From assembly GCA_963970005.1 (NCBI GenBank), contig CAXAMN010028950.1, forward strand, positions 131,278 to 195,277: DNA of 64,000 nucleotides, in the 5' to 3' direction. The stretch's first letter is position 1. The number at the start of each line of letters is the position of its first letter. The notes below the pieces were generated by a model. It ran no database searches. It was not told the origin of the DNA and saw only the letters and a list, made by a program, of their open reading frames with translations. The position numbers were made by a program, and so were the translations under genes. Positions 22,401 to 34,400 of this stretch are shown here, one piece after another. Origin of the DNA: Durusdinium trenchii (taxonomy: Eukaryota > Sar > Dinophyceae > Suessiales > Symbiodiniaceae).

Positions 22401-25400
22401 CTGCCTGGCAAGTGAGGCTGAACTCGCAGGCCATGTGTGTCCAAGTTCTTGGAAAGCGTGTGTGTAGAGGATAAACAGACAGCTCTGTGAAGAACTGAAT
22501 GGAAAGAACACGAGGGGATGCCTTACTTGCCTTTATCTGCACCAATGAATTCCGAGTGTTGCTCAACATGCTGAATCGTTGATCAGATCAAATACAAATC
22601 CGGACAAGAAACCAGTCGACCGGCACCGACCGGTTTCGACCGGCACCGGAAACCGGTACATCGACCCCGGCACTCTTGCCGTGGCCGAACGGTACATCGA
22701 TGGTGAAAAGAAGGTGCGAAAAAACGCATGTCTTCGGTGCAGCCGGCTAAGCCCTTTGGACAAGTTGAGAACTACGTTTTTGAACATGTTGAAAATGGTT
22801 CTACAGATGGTAGAATCAGACATGTTACCATCTTAGAAGGCATGTTAGAAGAATCTATGATTGAAGGATGCTTCTTGTGGGAACACTCCAGTACACGAAC
22901 GACATGCATGTTATTCCTATTATAGGTGATTAGTTCTATCTGTCTCCAGTAAGTTTCATTCACCACTTGCTGATCAGCTTTATTCCCCAAAAAATGACTA
23001 GTGACTAAGGAATGATTCTTGACAAGAATCAGTGCATTTGTTTCTCACATTCCCCAAAGCCGGCTGAGTAGCTTCGAATCCCAGGATCTATTGGACCATG
23101 AACATGCTGGTCTCCTGCATGGTGGGACTGAGAGTAAACAGTCCGAGACGCTCGTGAGCGGGAGAGCTTTGACGCGGCTTCCATCGGTCTCGGCCACCTG
23201 TGTAGGTCTTGCAAAGAGGATGCATCGGTCTCGTAGAGAAACCTCCCAAAAGACAAACATGTCGACCCACACACATCGCTTCAAATTCTCCCTACCAGAC
23301 TGCGAGGAGCAGACCGGAGTCTTTGTATGTCTTTGTGGTTCATTTCTGCTCGCCCCTCCATCCCTCGACTGGGAACTGAATGCCGCAGTCCTGAACTCAT
23401 TGTCATTTATTTGTTTGAGTCAGAAGAGCTGCCAGTATGGTAGCATGTAGTAATTTTCCTCCACAGAACTACTGAACACGGCCCATGTGGCGGTGCTTGC
23501 TGAAATAGATTCCCTATCATGTTCTTTTTGAAACAACAGTCGAATTCAGAGAACTCCTTACATCCTCATGTGGTATCATGTGGATATTCCCCAGTCACCC
23601 AGTCACGATGGTTTTACACGGTCGCCCCGGATGTGCCAAGGGAAGGCCATCTTTGCAGGACTTGCCATTTTCCACCTCCCACACCGCACCCCTCGCGGGA
23701 CGTCGAACAGGACGCGAGCGCGTTTGGGGTTCGGTATAGGTGGGCTATATCGACAAGGGCATCTTCGTGATGGTGCCCATCAAGGTCTTCCTGCGCCCCG
23801 AACGCACCACTCGGACCGAGCCTTTGGGGGAAGGGAAATCCGTGATCGGCAGGGGTATCCCTGGGTGGATTTGGGGGGAGAGACATGTACATGCCACACA
23901 GTTTAAACATATAAAGTGAAAGGTTCGTGTACCGTTCACTGGCAGTTTGGGTGCTTGGATTTGGCCCGAAGGGGTTTGAGAGATAGAGAGAGAGAGAGAG
24001 AGATTGAGATTACATGAGATTACTATTCAGCTGGATAGCTAAGCCGCTGCTGGATCAGTAAGCAACTCCCAGCTGACAAAAACCTGAACAAGCCTGTTTG
24101 TCGTTGGCATCTCCACCATGGCTATAGAAGTTGTAGGTGACTTATTAGATGACTCTCATGTGTCCAAATTAGCAGGTCACATGGTCCTGCTTCGCCCTTT
24201 CTTTTTCAACCGGGTTGACGGGTGCTACCCGAAGGGTCCGAGATGACCGGGAATTAGCTCACCGAAGATTTACATACACGGATACCATGGATAGCCCTGA
24301 GTGCTTCCAAAGATAAAGGTCGATCCAATGGTCGACTCCCCACTCCCTGAAAAACAACAAGCGTGACCCGCTCAGGCACTACTTGAAGACCTGGTTCATC
24401 ATCGATTTGGTGGTGGCACCTCGGTGGAGCTTTTCAGAGGATTTGAGCTTCGATTTGGGGGCCTGTGGTCCACCATCCCGCACGACTCCGCACGTGGGGG
24501 AGGGGGAGAGACTCCAACAGACCGTGTGACCGCGGTGCCTTGGGTTCTTAGTTCTTGTTTTTTCTCAACCGACCTTGGACCTTTGGAGGATCAGAGGGAC
24601 TTTTGCCGAACGAGGGACTTCTGAAGCACCTCTAGCCGAGACGCAGAGACGCGTCGAGCCCGTCAGACCTGGATGGACAACGTTGTTGCAGTGGATGGTG
24701 GATGAATCAGACAGCTGGACAACCTTTCAATTATTTACCGGCTTGGATGATCCCTACGGACCCTGGGTGTGTCTAGATTGGTTTGGAGCCTGTGGGTCTC
24801 CATGTTTCGTCACATACCCATTGACAGCACACGGTGTGATGACGGCAAGGGGTGTTTGGGGTGTTTGGTTTTGGCGCGGGCATGCGCAATTTGTTTTGGA
24901 CAGATACCAGCACTATTCTCACAAGCAAAACTTATACCGGGATACCAATACATCTGCAGCTTCTTGCAACACACACACATGACCTTCACCCCCTTTGTTT
25001 CCGTCGCCATCCCTGGCCACCCCTGGTCACCTAACAGATGGTTTGGTCGGCCAGATGTGGCACTTCCCTCAGGTGGGATCTGACTGGGCGTTCTCCTTGT
25101 CGGAGTCCACCGACAACGCTGGCAGCTCAGTGAAGCTGCTCCGCAGCCTTCGCCTCTTCCGCATGGCCACTTGGTGAGCACAGCCGCACAGCCCCACCGG
25201 TTTTCAAGCTCGGGTGAGGGTTCCCCGGTCTTTCGCAGATGAACCTGAAAAGGTGAGGGGATTCCCTGTGGGTGGGCTGTTGATTTCCCTTTGAACTCGC
25301 TTCCCGTTACTATGTAGACATTTGTAGACAAGTCGATGGCGGAAGGCGGATTCCTCCACCATCCATCCACCCGAGCAATCATAAACATGTTGCTGCCGTT

Positions 25401-28400
25401 TTTGCAGGTCGATTCCTGGCTGAGAATCCAAATGCTTGAAATCCAAGTGCATGAGAAACCTCATCCCAGTCCCCATCATCCAATGACAACGAATCCTCCA
25501 CGTCCATCCGAATCATCCGGTAGCCGTACATAGGCGTCCGTTGTCCTCGTTCGGTACCGTCGCCTCGACCCAGGTGCGGCTCATCCGCATCCTGCGGCTG
25601 CGGAAGACCATGGAGAGCTACCTGGTTTCGATTCGGGTGAGACTAGTGGAGACCGGAGACACAGGGTGTGTCTGGATTTAAGGTGGAAAAATTGTAGATG
25701 AAAGCCCAGTGCCAGTGCTGTTTAATTAGGGGGGTTCTCATGGTTTCTTATTCGGCGAATGGAGAGGTCCGCACTTTCCATAGGCTTCTTTTGATGGACT
25801 CTTGGGACAACCTTCGGGGGTGAAGATAGTGGTCCCCAAGTAGATAGTGGCACGCTTTCCAATACATTCTTAGTGTGGATCTACTGTTCTATATTAATAT
25901 CTATTTTGTGATTTTTTTGGGTCTACACTTTGTGGATGATCCTTCAACCAAGCAGTTTTTTGTTCAGGTTCTTCAACTTAGTTTGTGAGTCCGGCCTTCC
26001 AACAAACAACATCTACAGCCCACAGCTGGGATGGACTCCCGCTTTGACCTACTTCAAAAAAGTAAGCTTTTCCCTCCCATATAGGTCTGACACACACACA
26101 AAAATACCATGGATTCATGGGGGTCGAACATATGAACCAACATAACATAGCATAACATAACATAACTGTTGGATTTCCTATTGGCTTTGTCCATTGCAGA
26201 AATAACTAGAAAGTAAAATACAATATAATGCATAATATGTTACATAATTAACTGTCAATTCTGCTCATATGTTACCCTGGAAGTCAAAGACGGCTTTGTA
26301 GTGTAAAACCCTTAGTGAAACAGTCTGGTTTTATTCGGGATTCAGGCTATTAAAGCAATGGTGGTTCAGCAACTACGGTTGGACCCGACCACCGACCACG
26401 TCGCACGGGTCGTCAGGCGTCAGCGACCTGGTGGACTCGGAGCCCTTGGGACGGTCGAGCGTGGGGGTGAGGGTTTTGGAGGGTTTTGGAGGGTTTGGAG
26501 GGTCTGTGGGGGGTTTGGGTGCCTCAAATGGGTTGGGTTGCGTTTTGGTTGGGGTAGATTCAACGGTTTTTGGACGAATGGTTTGGGGGATTCCAATTTG
26601 GGAGTCGAAATTGGTGTGCCAATCCATCATGTGTTCTTGCTTGTCCAATATTGGATTCACGCTGAGTATGGTCGTTTTATGTTTTGTTTGTTTCCTTTTT
26701 TGGGCGGCCAAGAGCTTTCGGCGCCGGAGAGGCTCGACGGAGGTCTGTGGAATCCATAGGAGCAACCGACGCAATCCTACACATGCGACTGGGTGATTAG
26801 ATATTACTCGGTAAGAGCTGACAAACAAATCTGGCTGTCATTGGGTGAAGGTGCAGATGACGGCATTTTGCATGAGTTGGCTTTGGTATACTGTATATGG
26901 TGCATACCTAGAACCTCTTCTTGGGCAGAAATTTCTGCCTATTATGGGTAAAGGCGGCTTTGCCCGTGCTTAGGCGTTCTTGCCCCCCCGTACAGTAGGC
27001 GTTCTTGTCCCCTCTAGGCGGTCTTGTCTTTTTGGTGGCGTTGCTCAAATAGATGAGGATCCACCCACCAGTGGTTCACGGAACTTCCATAGTGAGGTAC
27101 ATTTGTTTATTGTGAATTCGCTTGATGTTTCTCTTTTGTATGGTCTTAGTATTTCTATGTGTTCTTTGTCATTGTTTCAATGCTTTAATATATTTTTGCG
27201 TAAGTGTTCTTCCCGTCGCTTAGGCGTTCTTAACCGTTCCCCCTCACTACAATCAGTAGTTGGGATACTTTAGACTTGGAATTGACGTCAGGCGCGTTGG
27301 TTTTCTCAAAAGCTTGTTCATTCAAATTCTGGCTTTGCCGCCTGCATGTAAGAATGCATGTGATTGTTGTGCCTCGGCGTGTTTGACCCTTGAGGCTGCA
27401 GCTTAGTCGTTCTTTGCAAAAATGGGCAGAATTTTATGCCTAAAGGGCGTTGGGCGGAACATATTGCCTAACGAGGTTCTAGGTATATTCACCGTTTGCA
27501 TCCGCTTGCCAATTCCTTGGCAGTTGAGTTTGGCGAGGTATATCAGTATCATTGTGAGTATTTTCAAGATGCTGGCATTGCTTATGATCGTCAACCACGT
27601 ATCATGGCAAGGATTCAGCGGCAACCTGATTCCGGATGCAACTGGGGCGAATGGGTCAGGGGCAAAGCTACACAAACATCGTCATGAGACTTATAACCAA
27701 CTGACACAGATTGCAGAATGCTCTTTTGTGTACGATCGCAGAGCTGTTTGGCAGAGCTGTGTTCCTACTCTTTTGAAGGATCATGTTTCATTCTTTCATC
27801 AGGGTGTTTCATGAATCATAAGCGCGTACTTCGGATGCTAGATACTGCTGGACTGTCCCTTGTCCAACAGTTCGATTCTGAGCGAAATGAGTTCCGGCGA
27901 GGAAATGTGGGGGAATAGGTCGGTACAGTCGTCAGTCATAGTGCAGTGACTTTGGGCGACTGGCACGGAGTTGATTTGTTCCGCCAAGAGAGCGGTCAAA
28001 GAACACACAAATGTCACGGGAAATAGCATGCTTCCCATCCAACATGGCCGGGGTATGTGGCATGATGCGTCTACTGGGGCCTCCCAGAAAGCTCCCAAAC
28101 CGAGAAATAGCGTTTGTTGAGTGGAGCTCCACAAACTCGGATTCGTTTTGATGTGATATCATTCTTTTCATCAAACCCCGCATTCATTTGCTGCTCTGAC
28201 TCCTTTTCAACCAATCCCCTTCAGTCCGCATGCTTCACCGGACGGCGACTCCGGGCTCCGCTCCGGCTCCGCTTCGATCCGAAGAAGCTTTCACCGAGGT
28301 CATCGCGTGTTTTTGGTTCTGGATTGGCGACTCTGCTGGGGGATGGATCGAAATGCACCACTTGCTGGATGAGCAGTGGGAATATCAGCAGCTGGGTATG

Positions 28401-31400
28401 CACGGTATGGATGAGTTAGGTTTTGGGCAGGGTTTGACGAAGGTCCTGTTTCTTCATTAATTTTTATTGTTGTTTTGGTGTTGTTTGGCTATGACCGTGT
28501 TTTGAATCTACTATATATTTATGTGCTCGGTTCTGTTTGTGCCAGGGTCTACACTGAAACAGCATTCAACAAATATGTTTTATCCGCCAACGACAAAGCC
28601 ATGGATCACGGGTATTGAGATGTATTGAGCACGTGTCATTGTTTGCCTCATTCATTCATTCATTCATTCATTCATTCATAACTGACTCATTCGTAGCAAT
28701 CATCACGTGCCGTCTCTGGTGCATGTGCCGTATCTTTGCCTTTGAACATCGTCCGTCACCGTCACGGCACAGTCCTATGATACGCAAGCGTGTACGAGAC
28801 GTTGAAACTCAACTGATGTGTCGGTCTTGTCATCGCCATCTATTGGAATCAAGGGTTCAACAGAGATCATCAAAGTGGGTGGTAAAATGTGGTAACTTAC
28901 TTTTCTTCCAGTGATCCCCACCATGACATTTCAAAAACATGTTGGCATATTTTGGCATTCTTTCCGGTATAACTTCTGACATTGTTTGACATTATTATTT
29001 CTGGCATATCTTTTGACATTCTTTCATCTGACATTCTTTCTGACAGTATTTTCGTCATATCTTCTGACATTTTTCTGGCATCACTTCTGACATGCTTTCT
29101 GGCATATCTTCCGACATTCTTTCTGACACTCTTCTGGCGTTCTATCTGTCATGAGGTTCGGCGGGGAACACTGGCACGCGCGGCGGGGAACGCTGCCAGC
29201 CGGAGCTCGCGGTTGAGGTCCGGCGGGGAACACTGCCAGCCCGAGCTCGCGGTTCAGGTCCGGCGTGGAACACTGCCAGCCTACACTTGTGGTTGAGGTC
29301 CGGCGTGGAACACTGCCAGCCGACACTTGCGGTTGAGGAGAAGGAGAAAGAGGAGGCGGAGGAGGAGCAAGGCAGCTGACATAAGATCTACCAACCCTCA
29401 CCTAACATATAAAAAACATTGAAACAACACTTCTAACTCTAGCCTCCTGGAGTCTAGGGGAACATGGAAGTGGACAGTTAAGGAACAGGGTCTATGAAGG
29501 ACCCATGGTCAACTGCAATGATTGTTGCAGGGAGGGTTGGAGTTGTTTGCTCTTTTTGCAGAAGCTCTGCAGCTTTTGACGGCCCAAAGCGTACCAGGTC
29601 AGTCACACCAGGTCAGTACCCCCTCCGGCCACGGCCGCACACGACGAGCGGTGTCGCTACGGTTGGTCGAGGTACGCCACGAGTCTTCATTGGGCCATCA
29701 CACAATTCACGCCCGCCTCCATGCACATTCAGCCGCAGAATCTTCATGTGCCCCGGCTCGGGACAAGTTCTCGGTGAAGCTTCATGGGCGCACAGGCTTT
29801 TGGGACATTGGCACTCAGGTTTTTGTGTGTTATTTCTCTGAAGCCACGTGTTTTTTAAAACTGTTAAGCCAACATCACGCACAAATGCTGAAGACCCCCA
29901 ACTGCGGAACATGCTGATCCAGTCGGACAAAAATCCTCACGTCACGTCATGTCGCTTCCAGGCAGCCGAAACCGACATTGATGCGACAAAACGCAGCAAC
30001 CATTCCGTAGAATGAGTGATGCAAGTTGTTAAAAAACCTTTGGTATAGGGCCCTGGTAGGGTACGTGGTATAATTGTTCAGTTAAGTAAGTAGCACAAAT
30101 TGATAGTTGCATAATTTGCACAAAATCGACATGAGGAGCGTTTGTTTGCCTTGGGCGTGGTGGTCTTCGCCTTGGTGGGCTTCTCCTATGCGACTCGGAT
30201 TTGTTTCGACGTTCATTGCAAAAATCGTTCAATTCGAGTAGGTGTTGACATTCGTTGTGTTTGTTTCACCTGGAAATGTTTGAGACTCTGACTTACTATT
30301 AATTGATTGATTGATTGATTGTTTGTTTGTTTGTTGTTTTTTACTGTTCTGTTGGTGCACGATTTTTACATGTTGTATGATGAACGCCAGCAATCTCACT
30401 CAACCCAGTGGTGTTTACATGGACATATCGTATACATGTTGATCAAATTTTTGTTCTTTGATATAGATGTGTGTCACGTTGTGATTGTTTCCCTGTGGTA
30501 TGGCTTGGACTGAGTCCAAAGAACCACACGTTTTACATGCCGAATCAGCTTGCGGGTATGACTCGTGCCGTACGTGGTCTATGATTATATAATCACGTAA
30601 GAACAATCGTTGCATGTTCGGTGATGTTTGACGGCTCCGCAGGGGGGGCCTGCATCATGAAACACCACCCAGTCTTAGACCCTTTCGTTTTATGGGGCCC
30701 AACACTTTCCAATCACATCCAAGTTGCCAGTGATCATCGAACTGCTTTGCTTTCCCTGAGGTGGTGGGAAGTATATCTGGATCACTCGCACAGCTGAGAG
30801 GCGAAGCCGCCTCCCGCGCGAAGCCCGCGCGCCTCCGAGTTGTGAGTCCTCAGGGAAAGACAGCAAAGGGCTCTGAGTCGAACGATCCACTTGGTTTTGG
30901 GGTGCGTTGGTGTGAGTGGCAGCCCAATGGTCAGCTGGGAAAAGGATGGAAAAGGTCTTCAACCAGCATGACTTCCAGCCCAACGGCCAGAAGGGATTGA
31001 GAATACTCTGGACACTGTCTTTCGCTTGTAGCTCTCCCCAACGCGCTACTTCACTCAGCCTTCACTCAGCGTTCTGAATATATCAAGACATATCAAGACC
31101 TTTACTTTTGGTCATGTTGATGATGTTGAGACAGAGAGACCCACTTGCTGAAACCAGTGCTGAAACCATTGTATAAATTTGCTTCTTTGTTGGATGTTTG
31201 GATGTTAAACCTTTTCCCAAACGAACCGACCGAGATACTCCATGTGCCACTGCGCCACTGCGCCAGGCATGACCGAGAACCGGGCACGACAGTTCCAGGG
31301 CTGAGCAGATTTTCTCGAGGTGGCAGCACGCAAAAGCCAGTAGCTCCATGTAGCTGGGAAGACTAGGAGACGTCTCGCAGGCTTCTTTGAGAGGCTCTAC

Positions 31401-34400
31401 GATTGACCTCGAGATATTTCCATCTACGACCTAACCAAACTGCCAACCCTAGCCAGTTCAAGCTCAGATCTTCAATTTGCTCCAGCTTCTCAACCCAAGC
31501 AACCCAGTTGTTGTCGAAACCAAACATCCACCACCGACCGTGGTCAACCAACCGCTTCTGGTCAACCATCCCCCCACGTCGGAACGGACCGGTCTGAGGT
31601 TCTGGGAGTTGCGACGGCATTTGCGGAAGAACAAGGTCTCCATCACCCTCAATGCACGGATCCAGACCCACGGAGAGAATGAGATAAAGGCTTGGGCTTG
31701 GGGGAGAACAGATCGGTGACCAAAAAGAGGTTCGGGTTGACATCCTGGATACGAACTAGTGAAGCAAATCACCCCTCCTGCTGACTGGATGGAATTGGAA
31801 AGACTAGAAAGGCACTTGAAAGGATAGAAGAGAGTGAATCTTCTGAGGATTTATCCGCGCTTGTTTGTCTCAGATCGGCTGGCAGCCCAGGATGCTTAGA
31901 TCAAAGGCAAACGGAAGGGTAGTGCACAGAAAGGGTTTGCAAAAACCTATTCTACTAACGTCGTGGAAGGCGCGTGACCTTCGTAGAATCCAAGGCTGTT
32001 CGTGGACAGATCGTGGAATGGTGGGCCAGTAGGAGAACTGACTGCAACGAAATCCCAGAAACCTTCGCAGAACTTCGTGCAAGGTATTTTTGATGCACTA
32101 ACTTTGTATAAGCAATTTTTGCTGACCCCCTTTCTCCACACACCCTCCGTTTAGCCTTCATTAGACCGAGAGAAAGCATTCAGAGCTTGCATGAACAGGA
32201 GGTTGAAACCCATACGACACGCATTCAGATGCATTCGGGGGAGACCCTTTGTAGAGGGTCAGTCCATGCCTGACGATGGGCGGTCTTCCCATGGATTTTG
32301 CCCAAGTTCACTGACTCGTCAGAGAAACTTGCGAGGGCAATACAACGTGAGTGCATCCAAGATTTAGAGCCCTAACCAATCATGTTAAAAAAGCAAACAT
32401 CCATGTCCAGTTTGCACTTGCCTAGGTTATTACTTTTTTCTTGAATTTCATCGGTTTGGAGAGCCACTTGGGCCTTTTTCTCACGCGGCCACTTTGGGTG
32501 GAAAACCAAGGAAGTACGTGGAGCATGTGCTGGAGAGCCACTTGGTGCGGCGGGTATAACTTGTCACACGATGTGAACGTCAGCCCAAACACGTACCTAG
32601 TAAGGATATACTTGTCTCTATAACTACTAACATCTAGTAACCTCTGAGGAGGATATAATCAATTCATTTATAGTTCAGCGATGTATCCCAACCACCAAGT
32701 GGAACTTTCCAATCAATCCATCCTTTCCACATGCCTAGCATGGGGGTTTGAGCAAATGATTTAGGTCGAGTGATCAGCAAATGAGATTCCACCACTTTTG
32801 ATGAGAGAAAGCGGTCCTCAATCATTCCACCACCCCAGTGCAATGTGCGCTGACTGACTGCGTTTCGTTTGGATGTTTTTGCATGTAAGGATATTAGGCC
32901 AAGATGAAAGCAGGGGGATACATGCTGAGGTGATAGGAACACCAGAGTCAGTGTCAAAATGGTTCTCGAACTCTCAATGAAAGGAGCAGGCTTTATCAGG
33001 TGCTCACTCATTGAAGTTCGACCCCCACTCGGCATTTTGGGCCACGACGGCGACTCCGAGCTACGATGGGAGCCACTCCTCATGAACCGACTGACGCATC
33101 CCAGCCGAGGCCAAGAGGAGAACGTCCCAGCAGAAGACATTAAACTCCTCACGCTGCTCTCGGAGCAGCTCCGAAGCGAATTGGAGTGCCACGCGGCCAG
33201 AGCCCGAAGTCCGTGGGACGGAAAAACCCACGTGGACGAACCTGAAAGTCAGTCGGGGGACGGACTCTTTTTGCGGAAGGGTCCAAACGGATGTGGAAAA
33301 CACTCCGAGGTCGTTGTTCAGAGAGATTCACTCTCTACTTCCTTGTTTTACGCACCCCCCCCAATAAAAAGAACAAAACCTCGCTGGGCTTGTATTATAG
33401 GTCCATTGTGGGGTATGACCCATGAAAGGAAAAGCGTCAGATTCCTGGGTTTTGATGCCATTTGCGCCCAACCGATGTTCATGCCCAAGGTGAGATTTGC
33501 ATGCCTCACTTCTCCGTTCACCCCCTCTTCGCACGGCTCTGCGTGGTCTCCCGTCACACGATCCATCGCCTGGCCAACAACGCGATTCAAAAGAAGCAGT
33601 TGGCCAGGAGCGGTGTTGGCGGAGGTCGTGTTTCGGGTGTCGGTTGGGCGGAGAAAACGCTTGGGCAAGGGGATGCTGCAGTTTTGTTTTGGTTTTGATG
33701 GGGTTGAAGACTGCTTTTGCATAATCCATTGGGATTTTGCTGGGGAAGGAACCAGTGAGGGCCTGGGTTGATCCAATATTTTCATGAAAGTATACAGCTG
33801 GTTACAATGGCCGCAGATTGGTTGGGGTTTGCTTTTTCAAGTCCTTCAAATATCGAAGGTGGTCAGGCGGACAAAAACTAGAGGTGGGTCATAGTATGTC
33901 ATGATTGACATCCATGGATTTTCTTGGAGATAAGCAGAAAATCAGTTGTAGGTCACTCAACATTGTTTTAGGGCGGAGTGTTGTGTCGGCTAGTACTTTG
34001 GCTACTTCCAAGTTGCATGTTTGGCCTTAGGAGGCCTCAGAGAGAATGTGGGCTTCCGAATTAGTCCTTTGGCCCAAGCGGCATCCTCTTTACTACCAGT
34101 CACTACGTCCCTTTTTGCTGGGTGCTGCGATCATCTATACTGAAATTTCTATTGGTCCCACACTGAGGCATCTCACTTTGTGGTCACCCTGTGAGGCATC
34201 TCCAGTTTCTGAAAGGATTTGCTCGATGATCAATCGTAAGTTGAGCGGGAGAAGCTGGCCTGTTGGGTGTCCAGATCTTCACAGACTGGAAGGCCACAGG
34301 GTCCTGGACAGCAGATGGTGACCGAGTGACCGAGCGATCATCCTCAGGATGAGCGCTCTATTGCAGTTCAGTCTATTGCTACTTCTACATAGTTTGGAAG

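Noticed and set aside
32959..33771. 270-codon plus-strand ORF as a single gene
   Set aside because: It contains channel exon 20 in frame, but exon 21 lies in a different frame; the rest is intron sequence that happens to be open.
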